Translations under genes and position numbers: made by a program
The notes under the pieces: generated by a model
Database searches by the model: none
Seen by the model: only the letters and a program-made list of their open reading frames with translations
What the model was told of the DNA's origin: nothing
NCBI GenBank assembly: GCA_964651435.1
Contig: CAZYVU010000019.1
Span: forward strand, 1-51,745
DNA from: CAZYVU01 sp964651435
GTDB lineage: Bacteria > Desulfobacterota > Syntrophorhabdia > Syntrophorhabdales > CAYQXL01
Direction of reading: 5' to 3'
Length of the DNA: 51,745 nucleotides
In this document: positions 34,465 through 43,381 of the stretch, in pieces
Layout of the letters: the number at the start of each line of letters is the position of its first letter
How positions within the stretch are numbered: position 1 is the stretch's first letter

Positions 34465-34487
34465 TTTTCTGCACAAGGGAGGTAGAC

Positions 34488-35816
34488 ATGCGTATATCAG
34501 TCATTGGTGTCGGCTACGTCGGGCTCGTAACGGGGGCCTGCTTTGCCGAGACAGGAAACACCGTCGTCTGTATGGATATCGACGAGCGGAAGATTCAGCG
34601 GCTCAGGGAGGGGGAAATTCCCATCTACGAGCCCCACCTGGAAGAGCTGGTCAGAAACAACCTCAAAGAGGGAAGGCTCTCCTTCACGACAGACATCCGG
34701 GAGGCCGTGGACCACGGCCTCATCGTCTTTATCTGCGTCAACACCCCCCAGGACAGCGACGGCTCAGCCGACCTGCAGTACGTCATGGCCGTTGCCGCCG
34801 ACATCGGGAAGGTCATCGACAAGTACCGTATCATCGTCGTCAAGTCCACCGTCCCCGTCGGTACCTGTGAGCAGGTCAAGTCGACCGTTGCCGGTGAGAT
34901 CGCCCGGCGCCGTGTCGACGCCTCCTTCGACGTGGCATCCAACCCCGAGTTCCTGAAGGAGGGCATGGCTGTCGACGACTGCATGAAGCCCGAGCGGGTC
35001 GTTATCGGCGTGGAGCACTCCCGCGTCGAGGAGATTCTGAAGGAGCTCTACGCGCCCTTCGTGCGCACCGGAGCCCCGCTCATCACCATGAACCTCCGGT
35101 CCAGCGAGATGACGAAGTACGCCGCCAATGCCATGCTGGCCACGCGCATCTCCTTCATGAACCAGATGGCCAACATCTGCGACCACGTGGGCGCCGACGT
35201 GATGATGGTCATGCGGGGCATAGGCACCGACTCCCGCATCGGCCCCAAGTTTCTCTTTCCCGGCGTGGGCTTCGGCGGCTCCTGCTTCCCCAAAGACGTC
35301 CGGGCGCTCATCAGGACGGCCGAAGACGCGGGCTACGGCCCTTCGATCCTGAAGGAGGTCATGGCCGTCAACGAGGTGCAGCGGAACCTCTTTGCCGACG
35401 CTATCGCCGCCCACTACGGCGGGGACATGAAGGGCAGGACCTTCGCCGTCTGGGGGCTCGCCTTCAAACCCAACACCGACGACATGCGGGAGGCGCCGGC
35501 CGTCGACATCATCACTGCCCTGACGGGCCGCGGTGCTGCCTGCCGCGCCTACGACCCCAAAGCAATTGAGCTCTCCAAGGCCATCTTTGCCGGCAACAGC
35601 CGTGTTACCTTCGGACGGAACCAGTACGAGGTCCTTGAGGGCGCCGACGCCCTCATCCTCGTCACCGAGTGGCTCTCCTTCCGGGAGCCCGACTTCGAGC
35701 GCATGAAGTCCCTCATGAAGGCTCCCGTCATCTTCGACGGCCGCAACCAGTACAGCCCGGCCGTCATGGCCAAGCAGGGCTTCACCTACCGGTGTATCGG
35801 CCGGCCGGGCGTCTGA
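34488..35816 (+). CDS. UDP-glucose 6-dehydrogenase
   Basis: Oxidises UDP-glucose to UDP-glucuronate with two NAD+. The 442-residue protein has the Rossmann motif GVGYVGLVTGACFAE (7-21), STVPVGTC, NPEFLKEGMA, the central dimerisation helix, and the catalytic cysteine in GFGGSCFPKD (about 265-274). Paired with the next gene, three bases away, it makes the precursor of UDP-xylose or glucuronate-containing surface polysaccharide. Codon use is strikingly C-ended compared with the neighbouring genes, leaving a long open frame on the opposite strand. The symbol could be ugd or tuaD; not assigned. Confidence 0.95.
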   Translation: MRISVIGVGYVGLVTGACFAETGNTVVCMDIDERKIQRLREGEIPIYEPHLEELVRNNLKEGRLSFTTDIREAVDHGLIVFICVNTPQDSDGSADLQYVMAVAADIGKVIDKYRIIVVKSTVPVGTCEQVKSTVAGEIARRRVDASFDVASNPEFLKEGMAVDDCMKPERVVIGVEHSRVEEILKELYAPFVRTGAPLITMNLRSSEMTKYAANAMLATRISFMNQMANICDHVGADVMMVMRGIGTDSRIGPKFLFPGVGFGGSCFPKDVRALIRTAEDAGYGPSILKEVMAVNEVQRNLFADAIAAHYGGDMKGRTFAVWGLAFKPNTDDMREAPAVDIITALTGRGAACRAYDPKAIELSKAIFAGNSRVTFGRNQYEVLEGADALILVTEWLSFREPDFERMKSLMKAPVIFDGRNQYSPAVMAKQGFTYRCIGRPGV

Positions 35817-35819
35817 CCC

Positions 35820-36824
35820 GTGTACGCCTACGGCACCTATAGGACGCCCAAGCGGGTCCTTGTCACGGGCGGGGCAGGCTTCATCGGCTCCCACCTCTGC
35901 GAGCGCCTGCTCCGGGACGGCCACGATGTCATCTGTCTGGACAACTTTTTTACGGGCACCCGGGCCAACATCGAACACCTCCTCGGCAACCGGCGCTTTG
36001 AGCTCCTCCGGCACGACGTGACGGAGCCCATCCTCCTGGAGGTTGACTGGATCTTCAACCTTGCCTGCCCGGCGAGCCCCATCCACTACCAGTACAACCC
36101 CGTCAAAACCATCAAGGTGAACGTTCTGGGGGCCCTCCACATGCTGGGCCTTGCCAAGCGGGTCCGGGCGCGTATCCTTCAGGCATCGACGAGCGAGGTC
36201 TACGGCGACCCCGAGGTCCACCCCCAGCATGAGGCCTACTGGGGCAGTGTCAACCCCGTGGGCCTTAGGAGCTGCTACGACGAGGGCAAGCGTGTGGCCG
36301 AGACGCTCTTTTTCGACTACCTCCGCCAGAACCGGGTGGACATCAAGGTGGTGCGCATCTTCAACACCTACGGCCCCCGCATGCGGCCCGACGATGGGCG
36401 GGTTGTGAGCAACTTCATCGTCCAGGCCCTGCAGGGCTCCCCCATCACCATCTACGGCGACGGCTCCCAAACGAGGTCCTTCTGCTATATTGACGACCTC
36501 ATCGAGGGTATGATCCGGATGATGGACTATGAAACGGGCGAGACGGTGAAGGGGCGCAACTACACGGAGGCCTTCTTTTCAGGCTTTCCCGGCCCCATCA
36601 ACCTCGGCAACCCCCAGGAGGCGACGATCCGCTCCATTGCCGAGACTGTGGTCCGGCTCACGGGTTCACCCTCGGAGCTCATCTTTGAAAAGCTCCCCGA
36701 TGATGACCCGAGGCGCAGGTGTCCGAACATCGGCTTGGCGGAAAAGGTGTTGCAGTGGCGACCTGCCGTAGGCCTCGAAGAGGGCCTGCGGCAAACGATC
36801 GCCTATTTTAGAGGTGTGGCGTGA
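35820..36824 (+). CDS. UDP-glucuronate decarboxylase (UDP-xylose synthase-like)
   Basis: Extended short-chain dehydrogenase, 334 residues, converting UDP-glucuronate to UDP-xylose. Motifs: TGGAGFIGSHLCERLL (NAD binding), NLACPASPIHYQ, QASTSEVYGDPEVHPQ and the catalytic YDEGKR, which together are the usual signature of the UXS group rather than of UDP-glucose epimerases. GTG start at 35820. The preceding dehydrogenase supplies its substrate. It shares that gene's C-ended codon bias. The stop overlaps the next small gene (GTGA). Confidence 0.93.
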   Translation: MYAYGTYRTPKRVLVTGGAGFIGSHLCERLLRDGHDVICLDNFFTGTRANIEHLLGNRRFELLRHDVTEPILLEVDWIFNLACPASPIHYQYNPVKTIKVNVLGALHMLGLAKRVRARILQASTSEVYGDPEVHPQHEAYWGSVNPVGLRSCYDEGKRVAETLFFDYLRQNRVDIKVVRIFNTYGPRMRPDDGRVVSNFIVQALQGSPITIYGDGSQTRSFCYIDDLIEGMIRMMDYETGETVKGRNYTEAFFSGFPGPINLGNPQEATIRSIAETVVRLTGSPSELIFEKLPDDDPRRRCPNIGLAEKVLQWRPAVGLEEGLRQTIAYFRGVA

Positions 36825-37093
36825 AGCGGGAAGAAGAGCTGCTGAAGGCGGGCTGGGAGAGGCGGTTTCTGGCCGGCGAGCCGAGGCTGTCGGAGATGGT
36901 GGAGCTCTATCGGTCCATCGGCTTCGAGGTCCTTGTGGAGCCCTTGCCGACTAAAGAGGAAATGGCGGAAGAGGGCGGGTGTTCGGACAGGGGGTGTACG
37001 GCCTGTCTCGACGTGGACCCTGACCGGTACCGCATCATATATACACGGGCTTGTGGCGATGCTCTTGAGCCCGATGGCACGGAAGCACCGTAA
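36821..37093 (+). CDS. Small cysteine-containing protein of unknown function
   Basis: 90 residues. The first half is helical and acidic (RLSEMVELYRSIGFEVLVEPLP), and the second half has four cysteines, CSDRGCTACLD plus YTRACGD. The three clustered cysteines could bind metal, but the pattern is not a known zinc ribbon. No signal peptide. The GTG start overlaps the decarboxylase stop by four bases, and the stop lies nine bases before the acyl-CoA synthetase start, so it bridges two functionally different units. I have no confident family name. Confidence 0.65.
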   Translation: MKREEELLKAGWERRFLAGEPRLSEMVELYRSIGFEVLVEPLPTKEEMAEEGGCSDRGCTACLDVDPDRYRIIYTRACGDALEPDGTEAP

Positions 37094-37102
37094 CTGTTCT
37101 CA

Positions 37103-39166
37103 ATGAAGACCTTCTTTTACCCCCGTGGCGTTGCGGTGTTCGGAGTCTCTGAATCCCGGACCAACCTCGGGAGGATCATCGTCGAAAATTTGCGCAGATT
37201 CGGCTTCAAGGGAGCCATCATTCCCATTGGGGCCAGAACCGGAACGGTAGCAGGCATGGAGATCCGGGCCCGGTTGTCCGAATCGGGGGAGCAGGCCGAC
37301 CTTGCCGTCCTGCTTATTCCCGCCCAGGACGTTCCGGCCGCCCTGGAGGCCTGCGGAAAAGGCGGTATACGGCGCGTCGTCATCGAGTCCGGAGGCTTCT
37401 CGGAGTTTCATGCCGAGGACGGCGTCCGCATGGAGGGGACAATCGCGGATATCGGCCGCCGTTTCGGCATGCGCATTGTGGGCCCCAACTGCTTCGGCAT
37501 CGTGAACCGGGAGAACGGTCTCGTGTTGCCCTTCTTTGTCCTCCAGCCCGGCTACCTTCCGAGAGGCCGGGCATCGCTCGTTTCCCAGAGCGGGGGCCTG
37601 GTCTACGATACCTGCATGCTTGCGTCGGTGGAGCAGGTGGGAATCGGCAAGATCGTCAGCATCGGGAACAAGGTCGACGTGACGGAAAACGACGTCCTCG
37701 AATACCTTCTGACCGATGAGGCGACGGGCGTTGTCGGGCTGTATCTCGAGAACTTCAGCGACGGACGCCGCCTCATGGAGCTTGCGGCAGCGACGGAAAA
37801 GCCGGTTGTGGTGCTCAAGGGAAACCGGAGCCCTGCGGGCAGGGAGATTGCGCAGTTTCACACGGCCGCCCTGGCCGGCGACGATGACGTGGCACGCGCC
37901 GCCCTCCGGCAGGCCGGCATGAGCCGGGTCGAGAGCTTCCGCGATCTTATCCAGGCCTTCAAGGTCTTTGCCCTGCCGCCCATGAGGGGTAACCGGGTTG
38001 CCATTGTCTCCCGTTCCGGTGGACACGGGGTGCTCGGGGCCGATGGGGCCGACGAACAGGGATTCGTCCTTTCGGCCCTGTCGCCTGCCTTCTTCGAAGC
38101 CGTCAAGGCACGGAAGCGAAACGTCATTCGGGCCACGAACCCCGTCGACGTAGGCGACGTCTACAACCTCGGCCACTATGGGGAGATCCTTGACCTGATC
38201 CTCCGGGAGCCGGAGGTTGACGGCGTTGTGTTTGTCTGCACCTTCAGCTCCGAAACGGACGGCCATCACATGGAGGCCTTTCTCAAACACGCCTGGGCAA
38301 GCGCCAATTCGGCGGGCAAACCCGTCACCGTCACCATGGTCACAAACAAAGAGCGTTGGTTTTCCATGATGGAAACGTCGAAGATGCCCGTTTTCGTCGA
38401 CGTCGCCGAGGCGCTTAAGGCGTTGGCGCTGTCGCGGGCACACTCAGGCGCTCTGAGCACCGGCAGACGCTTGCTGAGAGAGGCCTGGCAGGGTATGGGC
38501 CGGGTGGACACGGTAGAAGCGCCGTCCCGGCGGCTGGCCGGTCCTTTGGAGGTCTTTTCTCTTCTGGCCCGCTACGATCTCCCCGTTGCCCCCTGCGCCG
38601 TAGCCGACAGCGGGGCGGAGGCGGCGTCCCATGCCGCCGGCATCGGCTATCCCGTGGCGCTCAAGACGGCGCGGCCGGAGGTTCTTCACAAAACGGACAG
38701 CGGCGCTGTGGTGTTGAACATCACCGATGCCGCCGAACTCGTGCGGTCCGTTAGTGAGATAGGGGAGGGCCCTTTTCTTGTGCAGAAGATGGTGCCCCAG
38801 GGCGTGGAGGTCATTATCGGGGGAAAGAGAGACCCCGAATTTGGGCCCACGGTTCTCTTCGGCCTCGGAGGGATATTCGTGGAGGCGCTTGGGCGGATGG
38901 CCCTGCGCGTTGCCCCGCTCTCAGAAGAGATGGCCTTGGAGATGATCGAGGAGGTCCGGGGGGCGCAGGTGCTCAGAGGTTTCCGGGGGAGGCCCCCTTC
39001 AGATGTAGCGGCGCTCTGCCGCTGTCTCGTGGCGGTTTCGCGCCTCCTCGTAGAGCACGGCAACGTGGCCCATCTTGATATGAACCCCGTGGTCGTCTTC
39101 GAAGAGGGAAAGGGCTGCATCGTCGTCGATGCCAAGGCCGAGGTGTGGGAGCATGCTGTCCGGTAA
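37103..39166 (+). CDS. ADP-forming acetyl/acyl-CoA synthetase (fused alpha-beta)
   Basis: A 687-residue fused enzyme: CoA-binding Rossmann domain (1-130, VAVFGVSES), succinyl-CoA-ligase-like domains (about 145-440) with the phosphohistidine candidate H253 in QFHTAALAGDDDVARAALRQAG, and a C-terminal ATP-grasp domain (about 465-687, GYPVALKTARPEVLHKTDSGAV). Such enzymes interconvert acyl-CoA plus ADP and phosphate with the free acid plus ATP. In syntrophs and archaea they usually conserve energy from acetyl-CoA; some activate aromatic acids instead. The next three genes encode a hydroxybenzoyl-CoA-reductase-like complex, which makes an aromatic acid a plausible alternative substrate. Direction and substrate cannot be told from sequence. 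Confidence 0.88.
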   Translation: MKTFFYPRGVAVFGVSESRTNLGRIIVENLRRFGFKGAIIPIGARTGTVAGMEIRARLSESGEQADLAVLLIPAQDVPAALEACGKGGIRRVVIESGGFSEFHAEDGVRMEGTIADIGRRFGMRIVGPNCFGIVNRENGLVLPFFVLQPGYLPRGRASLVSQSGGLVYDTCMLASVEQVGIGKIVSIGNKVDVTENDVLEYLLTDEATGVVGLYLENFSDGRRLMELAAATEKPVVVLKGNRSPAGREIAQFHTAALAGDDDVARAALRQAGMSRVESFRDLIQAFKVFALPPMRGNRVAIVSRSGGHGVLGADGADEQGFVLSALSPAFFEAVKARKRNVIRATNPVDVGDVYNLGHYGEILDLILREPEVDGVVFVCTFSSETDGHHMEAFLKHAWASANSAGKPVTVTMVTNKERWFSMMETSKMPVFVDVAEALKALALSRAHSGALSTGRRLLREAWQGMGRVDTVEAPSRRLAGPLEVFSLLARYDLPVAPCAVADSGAEAASHAAGIGYPVALKTARPEVLHKTDSGAVVLNITDAAELVRSVSEIGEGPFLVQKMVPQGVEVIIGGKRDPEFGPTVLFGLGGIFVEALGRMALRVAPLSEEMALEMIEEVRGAQVLRGFRGRPPSDVAALCRCLVAVSRLLVEHGNVAHLDMNPVVVFEEGKGCIVVDAKAEVWEHAVR

Positions 39167-39224
39167 GGGTCCGGTGTCACTTGACCCTCCGCCGACGGCC
39201 GGTGTAGACTTTCTGTAGGGAAGC

Positions 39225-39704
39225 ATGAAAGGGGATTCTGATATAACCATAGATGTTACGTTGATCGTAAACGGTGAAGCGCACCGTCTTCTTATCGAAC
39301 CGAGGGATACGCTCCTCGATGTTCTCCGTAACCAACTGGGGTTGACGGGCGCAAAGGAGGCCTGCGGCACCGGTGAGTGCGGGAGCTGCACCGTTCTGCT
39401 GGACGGGAAGCCGGTCCTTGCCTGCCTTACCTTGGCCGTAGAGGCGCAAGGCTGTGACATCACCACGGTGGAGGGCCTCGGGCGGGACGGGGAGCTGTCG
39501 GTGCTTCAAAAGGCGTTCATCGATCATGGCGCGGTGCAGTGCGGCTTTTGCACCTCCGGCATGCTGCTCTCGGCAACGGCCCTTCTGCAGCGAAACGGGA
39601 GGCCTTCGCGGCAAGAGATACAGAAGGCCCTGGAGGGAAACCTTTGCCGCTGCACGGGCTACAACAAGATCATTGAGGCCATAGAAAGCGTGGGAAAGGG
39701 GTAG
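39225..39704 (+). CDS. hcrC: 2Fe-2S subunit of a hydroxybenzoyl-CoA-reductase-like molybdenum enzyme
   Basis: 159 residues. The N-terminal plant-ferredoxin-type cluster has C...GTGECGSCTVLLDG...C, and the C-terminal helical cluster domain has CGFCTSGM and CRCTGYNKI. These two [2Fe-2S] clusters pass electrons between the FAD and molybdenum subunits in the xanthine oxidase family. Small-medium-large subunits are separate genes here, in the order small, large, medium. The first 60 bases after the synthetase carry no other gene. The symbol rests on the partner FAD subunit. Confidence 0.85.
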   Translation: MKGDSDITIDVTLIVNGEAHRLLIEPRDTLLDVLRNQLGLTGAKEACGTGECGSCTVLLDGKPVLACLTLAVEAQGCDITTVEGLGRDGELSVLQKAFIDHGAVQCGFCTSGMLLSATALLQRNGRPSRQEIQKALEGNLCRCTGYNKIIEAIESVGKG

Positions 39705-39705
39705 C

Positions 39706-42030
39706 ATGGGCAGGCTGGTCGGCACGTCCGTTCCGAGGATCGATGGACCCGTCAAGGTGACGGGAGAGGCGAAGTATACCGTCGATGTCCGGCTGCCGGG
39801 TATGCTGACGGCCAAGATACTGAGAAGCCCTCTGCCTCATGGCCGGATCGTCCATATCGACACGTCCCGGGCGAGCCGCATCACCGGCGTAAAGGCCGTC
39901 ATTACGGGAAAGGATGCCTGGGGCGTCAAGCACGGCTTTGTCGAGACCCCGCGTTATCCCGCCGACCAGTTCGTTCTGGCAAACGACAGGGTCAGGTATG
40001 TGGGTGAGGAGGTGGCGGCCGTGGCAGCCGTCGATGAGGATTGCGCCCTGGAGGCCCTCGATGCCATCACGGTGGAATACGAAGAGCTGCCGGCGGTCTT
40101 CGATCCCCTGACGGCCATGGAGCCCCATGCACCGGACATCCACCCCCCGGAGATTCCCGATCTGCCGGAACCCTTCAAAAACATAGGTGGCGCCTGCATC
40201 AACAGCTTCGGCGATGTCGATGGGGCCTTCCGCGCTGCATTCCTGGTGCGCAAGGACCGCTTTCGGTCACAGGTGCGCACCCACTGCTACCTGGAACCCC
40301 AGGCAACGGTGGCCCATTTCGACCCGGCGGGAACCCTTCACGTCTGGACCTCGGGCATGGGTGCCTTTCGGAAGCGCATGCACCTTTCCCAAACCCTGGG
40401 CCTCCCGGCGAGCCGCGTCCACGTGCACAAGTCCTGGGTGGGCGGGGCCTTCGGCGGCAAGATCGACCTCTTCTCCCACGAGTTCTGCGCATCCATGCTT
40501 TCCATGAAGACGGGCAAACCGGTCCGCTTCGTGGCGGACCGCGAGGAGGTGTTTACCGCCTACCGCCACAGCCAGCCGGCCATTGTCGACATAGAAACGG
40601 CCGTCGACCGCAGCGGCACGCTTTTGGGCCAGAGGGTGCGGCTCTACAATGACTGCGGCGCCTACCGGGGGAGCGGCGTCGTCTTCATCTTTCTCTGCTG
40701 GGGCTTTCTCATTCTTCCCTACCGCGTCCCGGCCGTCGACTACCGGGGTTACGCCGTGTACACCAACCATTCGGTGCGGGCACCCCAGCGGGGCCACGGT
40801 GCTCCAAAGATACGGTTTGCCGTAGAGTCACAGCTCGACGCCATAGCCCTTGAGCTGGGCATCGACCCCATCGATATGCGGCTTAAGAACGCTCGGAACA
40901 AAGGGGAGATACTTCCGAACGGGGATTCGGTGAGGAATGCCGGGCTTGCCGAATGCATCAGCGAGGCGGCCCGCGTGACCGACTTCAGGACAAAGTATGC
41001 CGAGAACCGTTCCCGGCAGGCCGGCGGCCCGGCGATCAAACGGGGCATCGGCATGGGTGTCAGTGCGTACTTTACGGGCTCCCTCATCTATCCCAACAAC
41101 TCGGCCGCTATCGTGAAGCTCAACGACGACGGCACGGCGCACCTTTTGACGGGTGCCCTCGATATCGGCCAGGGCGCGGAAACGGCGCTGGCGCAGATCG
41201 TGGCAGAGGAGCTGGGCCTTTCGATGGCGGACATCCATGTGGTGGCCGGCGACACGGAGACGACGCCGGTTGACATCGGGTCCTGGATCAGCGGCCTCAC
41301 CTACGTTACAGGCAATGCCGTGAAGAAGGCCGCCCAGGAGGCGAGGGCGCTGCTGCTCGCATCGGCGGCCAAAGAGCTCGACACCCCCGAAAGCGCCCTG
41401 GAGGTCAGGGACAGGCGCGTTGTCGTGCCGGCCACCGGTCAATCGATCCCCTTTGCCCGTGCCATCGCCCGCCACATGCGGGACTGTGGCGGCGACCCCA
41501 TTATGGGGCGCGGCTCCTTCCGGGGGCTCAAGGACGCAGCCTTTGGGCCGAGCCTCAAGAACGGCCGGGGGAGCTGGAGTGACAGCTATGCCTTCGACGC
41601 CCAGGTGGCTGAGGTGGAGGTCGATACGACGACGGGGCAGGTGAAGGTGGTAAGGGCCCTGACAGCGCACGATTGTGGGTTTCCCATCAATCCCCTCCTG
41701 GTGGAGGGGCAGATTGACGGCCAGGTTTCTATGGCTGCAGGCCAGGCTGTTGCCGAGGAAGTGATAACGAAAGACGGCGTGACGCTTAACCCAACCTTCC
41801 TCGACTACAAGCTTCCCATTGCGCCGGAGATGGTGGAGAACGCCTATGTCGATGTGGTGACTGAGGAGTATGGGCGTGAGGGGCGCTTCATGACAAAGGA
41901 AGTGGGCGAGGGCCTTGTCTCGGGCGTGCTGGCCGCCATAGCCAATGCCTATGCCAATGCCACGGGCGAGCGTCCAACGGTGCTGCCCCTCGCACAGGCG
42001 CCGGAAGGCGCCGACGGTGAAAAGTCATGA
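39706..42030 (+). CDS. hcrA: Molybdenum-cofactor subunit, hydroxybenzoyl-CoA-reductase-like
   Basis: 774 residues of the xanthine oxidase large-subunit fold. Visible motifs: VPRIDGPVKVTGEAKYTVDV at the start, GGAFGGKID (cofactor loop), RAPQRGHGAPKIRFAVESQLD, GQGAETALAQIVAEELG, and KEVGEGLVSG near the C-terminus carrying the catalytic glutamate. In classical hydroxylases the enzyme adds water-derived oxygen; in 4-hydroxybenzoyl-CoA reductase the same fold removes a ring hydroxyl. The assignment to the reductase comes from the next gene. It starts two bases after the 2Fe-2S gene stop and overlaps the FAD gene by four bases. Confidence 0.85.
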   Translation: MGRLVGTSVPRIDGPVKVTGEAKYTVDVRLPGMLTAKILRSPLPHGRIVHIDTSRASRITGVKAVITGKDAWGVKHGFVETPRYPADQFVLANDRVRYVGEEVAAVAAVDEDCALEALDAITVEYEELPAVFDPLTAMEPHAPDIHPPEIPDLPEPFKNIGGACINSFGDVDGAFRAAFLVRKDRFRSQVRTHCYLEPQATVAHFDPAGTLHVWTSGMGAFRKRMHLSQTLGLPASRVHVHKSWVGGAFGGKIDLFSHEFCASMLSMKTGKPVRFVADREEVFTAYRHSQPAIVDIETAVDRSGTLLGQRVRLYNDCGAYRGSGVVFIFLCWGFLILPYRVPAVDYRGYAVYTNHSVRAPQRGHGAPKIRFAVESQLDAIALELGIDPIDMRLKNARNKGEILPNGDSVRNAGLAECISEAARVTDFRTKYAENRSRQAGGPAIKRGIGMGVSAYFTGSLIYPNNSAAIVKLNDDGTAHLLTGALDIGQGAETALAQIVAEELGLSMADIHVVAGDTETTPVDIGSWISGLTYVTGNAVKKAAQEARALLLASAAKELDTPESALEVRDRRVVVPATGQSIPFARAIARHMRDCGGDPIMGRGSFRGLKDAAFGPSLKNGRGSWSDSYAFDAQVAEVEVDTTTGQVKVVRALTAHDCGFPINPLLVEGQIDGQVSMAAGQAVAEEVITKDGVTLNPTFLDYKLPIAPEMVENAYVDVVTEEYGREGRFMTKEVGEGLVSGVLAAIANAYANATGERPTVLPLAQAPEGADGEKS

Positions 42031-43013
42031 ACCTGCCGCGGTTTCGGTATCACAGTCCCGAGGGCGTAGACGATCTATGCCTGCTCCTCACGGAATACGG
42101 GCCGTCGGCGGCCGTTCTGGGAGGCGGGACGGAGCTCTTCGTTCGCATGAAGTATCGCCTCGTAACGCCTGAGCACATCCTGTCGCTCAAGAACGTTGAA
42201 GCGTTGAGGCGGATTGTCTTGGAGCCGGACGGCCGGATGCGAATAGGCGCCGGTGTAAGGCTTGTTGACCTCATTGCCTCGCCCATAATCAGGGACCACG
42301 TCCCGGTGCTGGTCCATGCGGCGTCGCTCGTGGCCTCGGAGCAGATACGCTATATGGCGACGGTGGGAGGAAACCTCCTGCAAAACACACGGTGCTTTTA
42401 CTACAACCGCTCGGCCGCGTGGCAGAAGACCGTCAGGCCCTGCATAAAAAGGGGTGGCGACGTGTGTCACGTCGTGGCCGGGAGCAAACGCTGTTTCGCC
42501 GTCTACCAGGGAGACCTGGCGCCGGTGCTCGTTGCCCTCGGTGCCGTTGCCGTGATCCGCTCTGCCGTCGGCAAAACGGAACGTCCCATCGAGACGCTCT
42601 TTGCCGGCGATGGAAAGGCGCCCTTTGTTTCCGGGGCGCAGGACCTTCTGGAGGAGGTCGTCATTCCCGCCTCTTCCGGGGGGAAGAGGGCCGCCTACCG
42701 CAAGTACCGAATCAGAAAGGGCATTGACTTTCCCCTCGCCGGTGTTGCCGGGATGCTGGGAGACGCAGACGACAGGGCTAAGGCCCTTACGGTCTGCATG
42801 ACCGGCCTCTGGTCATCGCCCGTAGTGGTCAAGGAGGCCGGGGAGATTGCCGCTGCCGGGGGCTTGACCGGTGAAACCATAAAGGCTATCGCCGAAGCGG
42901 CCTTGCGTGCCGCCCACCCGCAGACAAACCTCGAAGGCACGCCAGCCCGGCGCCGGGCCATGGTGAGCCTCATGACCAAAGAGGTCCTCCGCGAAATCGC
43001 CCCACCTTTCTGA
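42027..43013 (+). CDS. hcrB: FAD subunit with extra 4Fe-4S insert, hydroxybenzoyl-CoA-reductase-like
   Basis: 328 residues of the CO-dehydrogenase FAD-binding fold (LGGGTELFVRMK, ATVGGNLLQNTRC). Inserted after the second FAD motif is a segment with cysteines C123, C139, C147 and C156 (TRCFYYN, RPCIKRGGDVCHV, SKRCFAV). The spacing 16, 8, 9 is what is known for the [4Fe-4S] cluster of Thauera 4-hydroxybenzoyl-CoA reductase beta subunit. That cluster lets low-potential ferredoxin drive reductive dehydroxylation of 4-hydroxybenzoyl-CoA to benzoyl-CoA, the entry to anaerobic ring reduction. Ordinary xanthine dehydrogenases lack it. Substrate identity (4-hydroxy, 3-hydroxy or other thioester) remains open. 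Confidence 0.88.
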   Translation: MNLPRFRYHSPEGVDDLCLLLTEYGPSAAVLGGGTELFVRMKYRLVTPEHILSLKNVEALRRIVLEPDGRMRIGAGVRLVDLIASPIIRDHVPVLVHAASLVASEQIRYMATVGGNLLQNTRCFYYNRSAAWQKTVRPCIKRGGDVCHVVAGSKRCFAVYQGDLAPVLVALGAVAVIRSAVGKTERPIETLFAGDGKAPFVSGAQDLLEEVVIPASSGGKRAAYRKYRIRKGIDFPLAGVAGMLGDADDRAKALTVCMTGLWSSPVVVKEAGEIAAAGGLTGETIKAIAEAALRAAHPQTNLEGTPARRRAMVSLMTKEVLREIAPPF

Positions 43014-43093
43014 GCCGCAAGGGTATAACGTCACGTGTCGTCAGGTACACAGGGCTCGACAACACCCCGCCTTGGCCGCACACCCAACAAACC

Positions 43094-43381
43094 CTATTTT
43101 TTTTTAAAAAGGTCCTGCCACAGGCGGTCGGCGTCTGTGCGGCTTGATTTTGCCTCTGCCGTCCCCTCCGCCTCCCTGAACCGGAAAAAGCTGCAGAAGT
43201 TTGAACGATCCTTTTCCTTTACCGTTTCGGCCTGGGGCTCGCGGCAGGCATTTGCCCGGCCCTCTTCGTAGAAGTCACAGTTGAGGCAGACCCTGAGATC
43301 GCTTCCGCACTTCGGGCACTCATCGCGCCGCCCGACGAACTCGATGTCCACGGCCTGTCCGCACCTGTGGCAGCGTTTCAC
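43094..43381 (-). CDS. Small zinc-ribbon protein
   Basis: 95 residues starting MKRCHRCGQAVDIEFVGRRDECPKCGSDL: two CxxC pairs form a rubredoxin-like or zinc-ribbon knuckle, and another CLNCDFY with later cysteines may bind a second metal. The C-terminal half is charged and ends in lysines coded by nine consecutive A bases on the coding strand. It resembles the small zinc-ribbon proteins common in Deltaproteobacteria; no function is known. The start overlaps the HAD gene stop (ATGA). Convergent with the reductase genes; 43014-43093 holds no clear hairpin terminator. Confidence 0.75.
   Translation of the reverse strand: MKRCHRCGQAVDIEFVGRRDECPKCGSDLRVCLNCDFYEEGRANACREPQAETVKEKDRSNFCSFFRFREAEGTAEAKSSRTDADRLWQDLFKKK

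Noticed and set aside
34764..36470. 568-codon minus-strand frame opposite the UDP-sugar genes
   Set aside because: It arises from strong C bias at third positions of the sense genes; no ribosome site or motif.
37100..38443. 447-codon minus-strand frame opposite the acyl-CoA synthetase
   Set aside because: Antisense shadow of a gene with clear domain motifs.
43081..43110. Rho-independent terminator at the nine-T run after the FAD subunit gene
   Set aside because: No stable inverted repeat precedes the T run; the run is simply the lysine codons and stop region of the opposing zinc-ribbon gene.
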